Shown here piece after piece: positions 1-6,648 of a stretch of DNA of 25,040 bases. Position 1 is the first letter of the stretch. Every line of letters starts with the position of its first letter. The DNA comes from a virus, in the IMG/VR virus record IMGVR_UViG_3300043775_000908, positions 1 to 25,040 of that record; one strand, written 5' to 3'. The notes under the pieces were generated by a model that ran no database searches, was not told the DNA's origin, and saw only the letters and a list, made by a program, of their open reading frames with translations. Both the position numbers and the translations under genes were made by a program.

Positions 1-1
1 C

Positions 2-886
2 GGTAGAACTGAATATCTAATTGAGGCAAAACGTATGGGCATTTCAATTAAACTACCTCATATTAATGATTCAGATACAGATTTTAAGATTGAAGGTAAG
101 GGTATTCGTTTTGGGTTGAGTGCTATTAAGTACATATCTGACACAATTGCAGAAAGGTACATTGCAGCAAGACCATTTAAATCTTATAAAGAACTTGAGG
201 AATTTACTTTTACTAAAGGAAATGGAGTAAACTCTCGTGCACTACAAGCATTAAGGTCAATTGGTGCTGCTACATTTCCAGATAATCCAAGGAATGATGA
301 TGAGATTAAGGAAAATCTATATGACTATCTAAATCTTCCAGAGTTTAATATTACAATTCCATCCCACTATTATGCATTTATTAATGACGTAGAGGACTTT
401 GAAGAAAAAGGTTCTTTTATATTAATGGGAATGGTTAAAGCAATTAAAAGAGGAACTGGATGGTCACGAGTTGAAGTTCTTGACAAGACAGGATCTGTTG
501 GTATATTTGATGAAGAATCAACTACTATTGAAACAGGTCGCACCTACTTAATTCTTGCTAGCGATAATAGGATTGTTTCTGCAATTCCTGTAGATGAAAT
601 AAAAGAATCTTCAAATGCGTTAATTAAATTTTTAAGTTATAAGCAACTTCCTTACAAAGAAGACGAAATGTTTGTTGTTTCTTTTAAACCAAGAATTACA
701 AAGGCTGGAAAAAAAATGGCTTCACTTACATTAGCAGATACTGCACGAGACTTACACTCTGTTACAGTATTTCCAACAGCATTTCCAAAAGCCTACATGC
801 ATGTTCAAGAAGGCAATGCGTATAAATTTAGTTTTGGTAAAACCAAAGATGGAACCGTTATAATGGAGGATGTAAATGTCGGTTAG
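2..886 (+). CDS. dnaE: DNA polymerase III alpha subunit (DnaE-type), C-terminal part
   Basis: This is the 3' end of a replicative C-family DNA polymerase gene; the frame is open to the left edge, so the first ATG at 35 is internal and the catalytic PHP and palm domains lie outside the window. The visible part begins with the family's conserved stretch just after the palm/fingers region (EYLIEAKRMGI, then IRFGLSAIKYI), followed by a helix-hairpin-helix-like segment (NSRALQALRSIGA). The final ~150 residues are beta-rich and fit the OB-fold found in bacterial DnaE. The gene ends overlapping the recA-like start by 11 nt, which implies co-transcription. In the cell it would copy the phage genome. 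Family assignment is by remembered motif similarity; a phage-encoded DnaE is known from several actinophages. Confidence 0.88.
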   Translation, partial: GRTEYLIEAKRMGISIKLPHINDSDTDFKIEGKGIRFGLSAIKYISDTIAERYIAARPFKSYKELEEFTFTKGNGVNSRALQALRSIGAATFPDNPRNDDEIKENLYDYLNLPEFNITIPSHYYAFINDVEDFEEKGSFILMGMVKAIKRGTGWSRVEVLDKTGSVGIFDEESTTIETGRTYLILASDNRIVSAIPVDEIKESSNALIKFLSYKQLPYKEDEMFVVSFKPRITKAGKKMASLTLADTARDLHSVTVFPTAFPKAYMHVQEGNAYKFSFGKTKDGTVIMEDVNVG

Positions 887-1889
887 TGTAGAAGATGTAT
901 TGTCTCAGTTAGACCCAAGAATTAGAAAGCGACTTGGAACTGGAGAAGGAGTTAATTTTGAATATCAACCAACTCCAAGTTTTGGATTAAATCGTGCACT
1001 AGGCGGAGGACTACCCTATGGCAGACAAGTATTGATCTGGGGAAGCAAGTCTTCAGCAAAGTCGTCAATGTGTTTGCAGATGATTTCTTTAGCACAAAAA
1101 GAAGGCAAGGTTTGTGCATGGATTGATTCTGAGATGTCTTATTCTGAGGATTGGGCACGGCAATTAGGAGTAGATCCTACTAAGTTAATTTACTCACAAG
1201 CACGTACCATTAGTGATATGGTAGACGTTGGTGTGGGATTAATAAATGCTGGAGTTGATCTTATTGTGATTGATTCAATTACTTCAATGCTTCCTGCCAT
1301 ATATTTTGAAAAAGATTCAGATGAAATGAAAGCACTTGAAAATACAAAGCAGATTGGCGCTGAGTCTAGAGATTTTAGTAATGCCTGGAAGATGCTTAAT
1401 TATGCAAACAATAAAATAAAGCCTACACTTCTTGTTCTTATTTCTCAATCTAGAAATAATATTAATGCAATGTACACAAGTCAGCAACCATCTGGTGGCC
1501 AGGCAACAAAGTTTTATTCTTCTTGCGTAATTAAATTATTTTCTTCGGAATCTGACAACCAAGCACTTAAAGGAAAAATTAAAGTTGGTGATAAATTAAT
1601 TGAAGAAAAGATTGGTAGAAAGATTCGCTGGGAACTTCAATTCTCTAAAACTTCTCCAGGGTTTCAATCTGGCGAATATGATTTTTATTTTAGAGGTGAC
1701 AACATTGGTATTGATGCAATTGGAGATTTGGTTGATACTGCAGAATCAATGGGCTTGGTAAACAGAACTGGGGCGTGGTATCAGTTAGATGACGGAACTA
1801 AGGTGCAAGGTCGTGACGGATTTATTAATCGTGTTAAAGAAGATTTAAATTTACAAGAAGAACTTAAGGCTAAAATAGTTAATGCCTGA
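876..1889 (+). CDS. recA: RecA-like recombinase (UvsX/RecA family)
   Basis: A strand-exchange ATPase of 337 aa, near the usual RecA length. Walker A is GSKSSAKS at residues 56-63, where Ala61 replaces the usual second Gly while Lys62-Ser63 are kept. The catalytic Glu is E86 (IDSEMSY), Walker B is VDLIVID with D133, and the L2-region signature GGQATKFYSS is present. It would coat single-stranded DNA and drive recombination-dependent replication and repair. The start at 876 has GGAGGA at 865-870, and the gene overlaps the polymerase upstream and the zinc protein downstream, so the three are probably translated from one message. The altered Walker A is the only odd point; otherwise the call is firm. 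Confidence 0.92.
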   Translation: MSVSVEDVLSQLDPRIRKRLGTGEGVNFEYQPTPSFGLNRALGGGLPYGRQVLIWGSKSSAKSSMCLQMISLAQKEGKVCAWIDSEMSYSEDWARQLGVDPTKLIYSQARTISDMVDVGVGLINAGVDLIVIDSITSMLPAIYFEKDSDEMKALENTKQIGAESRDFSNAWKMLNYANNKIKPTLLVLISQSRNNINAMYTSQQPSGGQATKFYSSCVIKLFSSESDNQALKGKIKVGDKLIEEKIGRKIRWELQFSKTSPGFQSGEYDFYFRGDNIGIDAIGDLVDTAESMGLVNRTGAWYQLDDGTKVQGRDGFINRVKEDLNLQEELKAKIVNA

Positions 1890-2070
1890 ATATAAATTTT
1901 CAACCTATCCTGGCAAATGGCCTTGTAAAACATGTCAAGAAATTGTAACAACTTTAAGATATTGGCAAGAAACTGGAGATGCTACCTGGATGTGTTCGCA
2001 AAAACATATTTCAAAAGTTAATTTAATTCCCCCTAAAAAAAAGAAAAAGGATTATGTAAATGATAAATAA
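1882..2070 (+). CDS. small zinc-ribbon-like protein (unknown function)
   Basis: A 62-aa protein with a CxxC pair (residues 15 and 18, CKTC) and a second Cys/His group (WMCSQKH), spaced like a treble-clef or zinc-ribbon knuckle, then a lysine run (PPKKKKKD) that could contact nucleic acid. It overlaps recA by 8 nt and the methyltransferase by 11 nt, so it belongs to the same transcript and is probably translationally coupled. The A-rich stretch at about 2035-2048 encodes the lysines and also supplies a weak ribosome-binding site for the next gene. Function is not recognised; a role in DNA metabolism is inferred from context only. Confidence 0.7.
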   Translation: MPEYKFSTYPGKWPCKTCQEIVTTLRYWQETGDATWMCSQKHISKVNLIPPKKKKKDYVNDK

Positions 2071-2629
2071 TATTGATACTAAATTTTATAATTTTGATAG
2101 TCCAGAGATTTTTGGACAAAGTTTAATTCATTTAATTAATCTATATTTGCCAAAAGATTCCGTTATAGTAGAAATTGGAACTGGACAAGCACAAACTTCC
2201 TGTCTGATTGCTCAAAAATGTTCAAATATTAAAACAATATACACAATAGATCAATATATTCCTTATGAAAATATTAATGGCCCTGCTCCAATAGGAGAGA
2301 AAGAAATTGATTATATGAAAATTGTTGCAAAACATAACATTGAGTTTAGTGGAATTAAAGAAAAAATCAAACTATTAGAAATGGATTGTATGGCTTCATT
2401 GCAAACATTTGATGATAATTCTTTAGATTTAATTTTTTATGATATTAATTTAGATTATGAAACAACAATAAAACATTTATCTGGATGGTATAAAAAATTA
2501 AAACCAAATGGAATATTTTCGGGACATTGTTGGGATGTTTTGGAAAGTCCTGTTTTAAATTTTAAAAATAGTATAAATAATAATAATTTACTAAGTGTTT
2601 ATAACAATGTTTGGGCATGGTTAAAATAA
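2060..2629 (+). CDS. class I SAM-dependent methyltransferase
   Basis: A 189-aa Rossmann-fold methyltransferase. Motif I is VEIGTGQAQTSCLIA, which follows a hydrophobic strand, and the acidic post-I strand is TIYTIDQYI. A motif-IV-like segment reads SLDLIFYDINLDYE, followed by HLSGWYKKLKPNGIFSG, typical of small-molecule or polysaccharide methyltransferases. No DPPY/NPPY motif of DNA amino-methyltransferases is visible, so DNA methylation is not supported; the substrate is unknown. It is more AT-rich than its neighbours (10 G/C in the 60 bases 2401-2460) although it sits inside the replication operon, which suggests a recent insertion of cargo. It overlaps the next gene by one base (TAATG). 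Confidence 0.82.
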   Translation: MINNIDTKFYNFDSPEIFGQSLIHLINLYLPKDSVIVEIGTGQAQTSCLIAQKCSNIKTIYTIDQYIPYENINGPAPIGEKEIDYMKIVAKHNIEFSGIKEKIKLLEMDCMASLQTFDDNSLDLIFYDINLDYETTIKHLSGWYKKLKPNGIFSGHCWDVLESPVLNFKNSINNNNLLSVYNNVWAWLK

Positions 2630-2925
2630 TGACAGAAAAAAATGAATCAAAAAGAATAGGAGCCAAACAACATAAAAATTCAGGTCGCAATACTCAAAAA
2701 GGTGATGCAACTTGGAAAAATTTTGTTGTTGATTTTAAAGAAGCCACAAAATCATTTACTTTAAACAAAGATGTATGGGCAAAAATTGTTACTGATTCTA
2801 TTCAGGCTGGTAGAGACAAGTCTCCAGCAATTGTGGTAATACTTGGAGAAGGTAATTCAAAGGTAAGGCTTGCTATAATTGAAATGGATATGCTGGAACA
2901 ATTAACAGAGGAGAAAAATAAATGA
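2629..2925 (+). CDS. small PD-(D/E)xK-like protein, possible Holliday-junction resolvase
   Basis: A 98-aa protein starting at the ATG at 2629, which overlaps the preceding stop as TAATG; an earlier in-frame ATG at 2611 lies inside the upstream gene and is less likely. The N-terminal half reads RIGAKQHKNSGR, then KGDA, then VVDFKEA, giving Asp26 and Asp35-x-Lys37. This is the arrangement of the PD-(D/E)xK core of Hjc-type resolvases and related small nucleases (an acidic residue, GD, then DxK after a beta-strand). Context among recombination genes agrees. The length is short for Hjc (about 120-140 aa), so the fold call is an inference; a RecB-like or MutH-like small nuclease is the alternative. 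Confidence 0.55.
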   Translation: MTEKNESKRIGAKQHKNSGRNTQKGDATWKNFVVDFKEATKSFTLNKDVWAKIVTDSIQAGRDKSPAIVVILGEGNSKVRLAIIEMDMLEQLTEEKNK

Positions 2926-3236
2926 GTGAAATAGGATCGCAGAAAACAACGCTTGATATGGTAAATGGTTTGACAGAGATTGCAGACTATATGCAAGACG
3001 AAGAGTTAACTGTTGCTCTAACTATGATTGCAAAAATTATCATAAAGCCAGATATTCCGCTTCAGGCTGCTAGTCTTGAAATTGTCAGGCTTCAAGCCAT
3101 TGCTGCAAAAATGTCATTTAAAGCAACTTGGATGGCTAATGTTGATAAATCAGATAGGGCAAAGAAAAATATATATTTTACAGCAGCACAAGCAATTAAC
3201 GATTTGGTATCAGCGCTTAAATACATAATGCGCTAA
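2922..3236 (+). CDS. conserved hypothetical helical protein
   Basis: A 104-aa, apparently all-helical protein with no motif I can name. It begins with an ATGA overlap on the previous gene and closes the first operon before the promoter at 3239-3247. The sequence alternates hydrophobic and charged residues (for example IAAKMSFKATWMANV and AAQAINDLVSALKYIM), consistent with a small helical bundle. No cysteines, signal peptide or membrane segment are seen. Its position as the last gene of the polymerase/RecA cluster suggests a replication accessory role, which is inference only. Confidence 0.7.
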   Translation: MSEIGSQKTTLDMVNGLTEIADYMQDEELTVALTMIAKIIIKPDIPLQAASLEIVRLQAIAAKMSFKATWMANVDKSDRAKKNIYFTAAQAINDLVSALKYIMR

Positions 3237-3238
3237 CC

Positions 3239-3247
3239 TGCTATACT
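3239..3247 (+). promoter_or_regulatory. extended -10 promoter (TGC-TATACT)
   Basis: TGC followed by TATACT lies in the 34-nt gap between the gene ending at 3236 and the Cas4-like gene at 3271. The extended -10 TGn compensates for the lack of a good -35; a weak TTAAAT at 3217-3222 is 19 nt away. Transcription would start near 3254, leaving a short leader that contains an AAGGGA ribosome-binding site. It is one of a family of similar motifs in the window. Confidence 0.6.
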
Positions 3248-3270
3248 TAATATAAACAAGGGATAAAAAA

Positions 3271-4131
3271 ATGGCTAAAAATTTATTAAAACAGATTATG
3301 ATTAAAGATACCAAAAGTAAGGTTCAAAATACTGAAGAGGACGAAAATTTTGTTGAAGGCTTAGTAGATGCAATTAACTCTGGATATCTTGCTAAAACAA
3401 AACCAAAATTTACAAAGAAAAGTAATTTTTCTGCATCCAATTTAACCTACGGTTCTGGAGAGTGCCCAAGATATTGGCATTTAGCATTTGAAGGTCAAAT
3501 ATTTTATGACAATGCAGATGCTTTCGGTGTAGCAAATAGAACACAGGGAAGTCTTGGGCACGAAAGAATTCAAGAGGCAATAGCGTCATCTGGATTGCTT
3601 GTAGAAGACATGGAGTTTGATCCACTTCCAAGAAAATATAATAAACAAACTCATCCAGCAATGGAGTTTAGAGTTAAAACTGATGATCCACCATTTGATG
3701 GATATGGCGATGTAATGCTTAATTATAAAGGTGAAAAACTTGTTGGTGAAATAAAAACAATGCCCAATGATGGATTTCAATACAAAAAAATAAGTAGACG
3801 ACCTAAGATGGGTCACCTAATGCAATTGTTAATGTATATGAAAGTTTTAAAGATTCGTAAAGGCGTTATGATTTATGAAAATAAAAATAACCACGAGTTA
3901 CTTACATTGCCTGTAGTAGTAAATGAGCATTATCGCAACTGGGTAGAACAGGCTTTTGAATGGATGAGAGTGGTTTATAAGAATTGGCAAGATCAAAATT
4001 TGCCAGAAATACCATATCGCTCAAATTCAAAAATTTGTAAAGTATGTCCAATTCAAAAAGCCTGCGCTGAAGCAGGGCCAGGGACAATAAAAATTAAACC
4101 TTTGGTATTATTAAAGGATGAAGAAGGTTAA
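3271..4131 (+). CDS. Cas4/AddB-like iron-sulfur PD-(D/E)xK exonuclease
   Basis: A 286-aa RecB-family nuclease with a complete set of motifs. C65 in GECPR is the N-terminal cluster ligand. H97 lies in LGHERI, D147 in GYGDV, E160-x-K162 in VGEIKT, and a downstream QLLMYM motif carries Gln185 and Tyr189. C256, C259 and C265 follow in a C-x2-C-x5-C pattern. This is the one-Cys-plus-three-Cys layout of the 4Fe-4S cluster in Cas4 and AddB. Expected activity is 5' or bidirectional single-strand exonuclease processing of ends for recombination. No CRISPR genes are nearby, so a CRISPR role is unlikely; phage Cas4-like nucleases usually serve recombination. It has its own promoter and a good ribosome-binding site. 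Confidence 0.87.
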   Translation: MAKNLLKQIMIKDTKSKVQNTEEDENFVEGLVDAINSGYLAKTKPKFTKKSNFSASNLTYGSGECPRYWHLAFEGQIFYDNADAFGVANRTQGSLGHERIQEAIASSGLLVEDMEFDPLPRKYNKQTHPAMEFRVKTDDPPFDGYGDVMLNYKGEKLVGEIKTMPNDGFQYKKISRRPKMGHLMQLLMYMKVLKIRKGVMIYENKNNHELLTLPVVVNEHYRNWVEQAFEWMRVVYKNWQDQNLPEIPYRSNSKICKVCPIQKACAEAGPGTIKIKPLVLLKDEEG

Positions 4132-4136
4132 TTAAT

Positions 4137-4430
4137 GTGAGATTATGTGAAAGATGCGAGACCCCATTTAAGCCTAAAGTAAGTTATCAAATTTATTGCG
4201 GAAACTCTTGTAGAGAGGAAGCAACAAAAGCAAAGATAGCCGAAAGGTATCAAATAACTCGTAGACAAAAAAGAAAAGGAAAGAAAAGACTTTGCCTTGG
4301 TGGTTGTGGAGAACAGTTGTCTATATACAATGATTCTGGATTTTGCTCTAACTGCAATGTAAATAAAAAAGAAGTGGACAAAATGTTAAAACAAATAAAA
4401 GGATTTATTGATTATGAACAACAATGGTAG
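4137..4430 (+). CDS. double zinc-finger protein
   Basis: A 97-aa protein with two Cys clusters. The first is CERC near the N-terminus paired with YCGNSC, a form seen in small MYM/FCS-type fingers. The second is LCLGGCG paired with FCSNC. A basic helix (TRRQKRKGKKR) lies between them and suggests nucleic-acid contact. Initiation appears to be at GTG 4137, because the ATG at 4135 runs straight into TGA; AGAAGG at 4122-4127 is well spaced for the GTG. It sits between two nucleases and overlaps the RuvC-like gene by 17 nt. No specific function is recognised. Confidence 0.72.
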   Translation: MRLCERCETPFKPKVSYQIYCGNSCREEATKAKIAERYQITRRQKRKGKKRLCLGGCGEQLSIYNDSGFCSNCNVNKKEVDKMLKQIKGFIDYEQQW

Positions 4431-4989
4431 CCCAAAAACAATTTGTGCTATTGATGCAAGCACAAACAGTCTTGCTTTTGCTATTTTTAATAACAATGTT
4501 TTAGGCAATATTGGTAAAATTAATTTTGAAGGAAAAACAAATTACGAAAAAGTTATGGATGCTTGTGCTAAAACAAAAGCCTTTTTTGAATATTGTGGAG
4601 GATTTGAAGCAATTGTAATTGAGCACACAGTATTTATGAATAGCCCTAAGACTGCTGCAGATCTAGCATTAGTTCAGGGAGCACTTCTAGGGGCAGCAGG
4701 ACTTACTGGAACAAAGAATATAGGAACTGTAGCCCCTATTACTTGGCAAAATTATCTGGGAAATAAAAAATTAACAAAAGAAGAGCAGGTTGCGATTAGG
4801 CTAAAAACCCCTGGAAAATCAGAGTCTTGGTATAAAACATATGAAAGGCAAATTAGAAAAGAAAGGACTATAAAATTAATTGAGATCAACTATGATAAAA
4901 TTATTAACGATAATGACGTTGCTGACGCTTGTGGCATCGGCCATTGGGCTATTAATAATTGGAGCAAAGCAATGAGAATTGAGGAATAA
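4414..4989 (+). CDS. ruvC: RuvC-like Holliday-junction resolvase
   Basis: A 191-aa RNase H-fold nuclease. The catalytic residues fit RuvC: D14 in CAIDAST, E70 in AIVIEHT, and the C-terminal pair D168/D171 in NDVADACGIGHW, with H177. It would cut four-way junctions before packaging or during recombination-dependent replication. The ATG at 4414 is chosen because AAAAGGA at 4397-4403 is spaced correctly; a TTG two codons upstream is less attractive. The length is close to that of bacterial RuvC, with an insertion around residues 118-150 (lysine-rich, KTPGKSESWYKTYERQIRKE). No RuvA/RuvB partner is visible. Confidence 0.85.
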   Translation: MNNNGSPKTICAIDASTNSLAFAIFNNNVLGNIGKINFEGKTNYEKVMDACAKTKAFFEYCGGFEAIVIEHTVFMNSPKTAADLALVQGALLGAAGLTGTKNIGTVAPITWQNYLGNKKLTKEEQVAIRLKTPGKSESWYKTYERQIRKERTIKLIEINYDKIINDNDVADACGIGHWAINNWSKAMRIEE

Positions 4990-5630
4990 TGCCTGAGTTA
5001 AATGCAAACATACCACCAATAAATTGTTATGTAAGAGGTAACTATTTAAGAAATCATCAAGATAGTCATGATAAATATTTTGAATGTGTTATATTCGGTG
5101 TTTCAAGCATCAAATCAAGAAGTCCGCTATTCCATATTATGATGGAGGATGGGGGTTTATGGTGGAGACTTCCTATATCTGCATTCTGTACAAAACCAGG
5201 TGTTCCAGAAATTGATTTACATAATCTAGTATTATGGAATTCATTTAGTCATCACATTTCTGTGACTAAATTTGAAAATCTGACTAACCTTAGAATGTCT
5301 TATATTGATAGAACCAAAACTTTTATTAAGGGAACATACCTTTTTACTCTTGATTGGCATAACCCTGATACCAATGTATTAGATGATGGTTATTCAGAAA
5401 GCCCAGCAGATCATAAATGTGGGCACGTTATACAACGGGATGATGGAAATTTTGCTATACAGCCTAACAACAGAGTAAGAGTTTATGAGCCATCTTTTAC
5501 GCTTAAAAAAGATTACGTTATTGATAGAATAATTAATGAAAAAAAATATGATGTAGAAAATCAAGATAAGTGGATATTAGAGGATTCTGATAGGTTTAAT
5601 TATGATATTAATGAAAGGTTTGACAAATAA
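4989..5630 (+). CDS. conserved hypothetical phage protein
   Basis: A 213-aa protein without a motif I can assign. It begins at a TAATG overlap with the RuvC-like gene. The N-terminal half is rich in aromatic residues and beta-strand character (CYVRGNYLRN, FECVIFGVSSI, GLWWRLPISAFC), with DYVIDRI near the C-terminus. It contains several His and Cys residues (for example DHKCGHV at about 140) that could bind metal. No signal peptide or membrane segment is seen. It lies between the recombination block and the packaging genes, so it could serve either. I have an impression that this type of protein recurs in aquatic phages, but cannot name a family. Confidence 0.72.
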   Translation: MPELNANIPPINCYVRGNYLRNHQDSHDKYFECVIFGVSSIKSRSPLFHIMMEDGGLWWRLPISAFCTKPGVPEIDLHNLVLWNSFSHHISVTKFENLTNLRMSYIDRTKTFIKGTYLFTLDWHNPDTNVLDDGYSESPADHKCGHVIQRDDGNFAIQPNNRVRVYEPSFTLKKDYVIDRIINEKKYDVENQDKWILEDSDRFNYDINERFDK

Positions 5631-5634
5631 TCTT

Positions 5635-5790
5635 ATGGCTGGTAAACTATATACAAGTGAGGCTTGGCTCCGTAAAAGGTTTGTTATGGACAAAAAGTCC
5701 CCGCAAGATATTGCCAAGGAATGTGGAACCAGTGTTGAAACTATTTACGTATACCTTGCAAAATTTGGATTAAGGAAATCTAGACGATGA
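5635..5790 (+). CDS. small helix-turn-helix protein
   Basis: A 51-aa protein reading MAGKLYTSEAWLRKRFVMDK at the start, followed by SPQDIAKECGTSVETIYVYL, a clear helix-turn-helix of the sigma-70 region 4 / recombinase type: helix, turn at CGTS, recognition helix VETIYVYLAKFG. It ends in basic residues. In-frame starts at 5602 or 5611 would add residues overlapping the preceding gene, but the conserved-looking part begins at 5635; no strong ribosome-binding site settles this. It overlaps the next gene by ATGA. It is probably a small DNA-binding regulator or a recombination/packaging accessory; its target is unknown. Confidence 0.68.
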   Translation: MAGKLYTSEAWLRKRFVMDKKSPQDIAKECGTSVETIYVYLAKFGLRKSRR

Positions 5791-6122
5791 ATTTGCAGCC
5801 AGTATTTAAAGATGTAAAAAATTTTAGTTGTGAAGATTTATATCTTCATTCTATAGGAGCACCTTCGGGCAAAGATATTTGGCTAACATGTCATGGAATT
5901 GCAAAAATGCTTATTGATAAAAACATTGCATATGGAGATTCTGCTTTAGATCCTGTTAGAATTTTTAGTAAATCAGATCCAGTAGAACAACTTAGAGTTA
6001 GAATTGATGATAAGTTAAGTAGACTTATGAAGGGTACGGACTATATTGGAGATAATGATATAGATGATCTTATTGGATATTTGGTTTTGCTTAAAATAGC
6101 AAAGGAAAAAAATGTCAACTGA
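5787..6122 (+). CDS. DUF1599/MazG-like nucleotide-metabolism protein
   Basis: A 111-aa protein with the signature of the nucleotide-modification-associated DUF1599 family, which is related to MazG-type all-alpha NTP pyrophosphatases. It has IAYGDSALDPVRIFSK, then RVRIDDKLSRLMKG, then DNDIDDLIGYLVLLKIA. The acidic residues in the DDKLSRL and DIDDLIGYL helices would bind Mg2+ in this fold. The expected role is hydrolysis or handling of a (d)NTP during phage DNA synthesis. It begins with ATGA on the HTH gene and overlaps TerS by 11 nt. Family recognition is from memory of the conserved pattern, and the substrate is not known. Confidence 0.68.
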   Translation: MNLQPVFKDVKNFSCEDLYLHSIGAPSGKDIWLTCHGIAKMLIDKNIAYGDSALDPVRIFSKSDPVEQLRVRIDDKLSRLMKGTDYIGDNDIDDLIGYLVLLKIAKEKNVN

Positions 6123-6648
6123 GACAGAATTAATTCAACACCTTGATGAAGTAAACAAAGTTGTTGCAGAGTATCTTAAGGGCCAAGATCCAACAAAAAT
6201 TTCTAAAGACTTGGACATGCCAAGAACTCGTGTTGTTGCATTAATTAATGAGTGGAAAGTCATGGCTTCCGCTAATGAAGCAATTCGTGCTCGTGCAAAA
6301 GAAGCACTTGCTGGAGCAGATGCACATTATAGTAAATTAATTACAAAATCTTATGAAGTTATTGATGAGGCATCAATGACAAATAATCTTAGTGCAAAAA
6401 CACAAGCAATTAAATTAGTTGTAGACATTGAAAAGTCTAGAATTGAAATGCTACAAAAGGCTGGACTTCTTGAGAATAAAGAACTTGCAGAAGAGATGGT
6501 TGAGATTGAGCGTCGTCAAGAAGTTCTTGTTGGTATTCTTAGAGACATTGCATCAGAACATCCAGAGGTTCGTGATTTAATTATGCATAGGCTTTCATCT
6601 ATTGCAAAAGAAGGCGAAGTGATTACAATTGTCCACGATGTTCAATGA
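6112..6648 (+). CDS. terS: terminase small subunit (TerS)
   Basis: A 178-aa helical protein directly upstream of, and overlapping, the large terminase. The N-terminus has an HTH-like segment (EYLKGQDPTKISKDLDMPRT), followed by long helices (residues about 55-150) with an amphipathic pattern suitable for the oligomerising ring of TerS, and a short C-terminal beta-tail (GEVITIVHDVQ) of the kind that contacts TerL. It would recognise the phage DNA for packaging. The call rests on gene order, size and domain order rather than on a strong signature motif. Confidence 0.8.
   Translation: MSTETELIQHLDEVNKVVAEYLKGQDPTKISKDLDMPRTRVVALINEWKVMASANEAIRARAKEALAGADAHYSKLITKSYEVIDEASMTNNLSAKTQAIKLVVDIEKSRIEMLQKAGLLENKELAEEMVEIERRQEVLVGILRDIASEHPEVRDLIMHRLSSIAKEGEVITIVHDVQ

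Noticed and set aside
2060-2629. DNA methyltransferase (anti-restriction) reading of the 189-aa methyltransferase
   Set aside because: No DPPY/NPPY or cytosine-methyltransferase motif; only a generic SAM-binding fold is visible.
3271-4131. Cas4-like gene as part of a CRISPR system
   Set aside because: No repeat-spacer array, Cas1 or Cas2 is present in the window.
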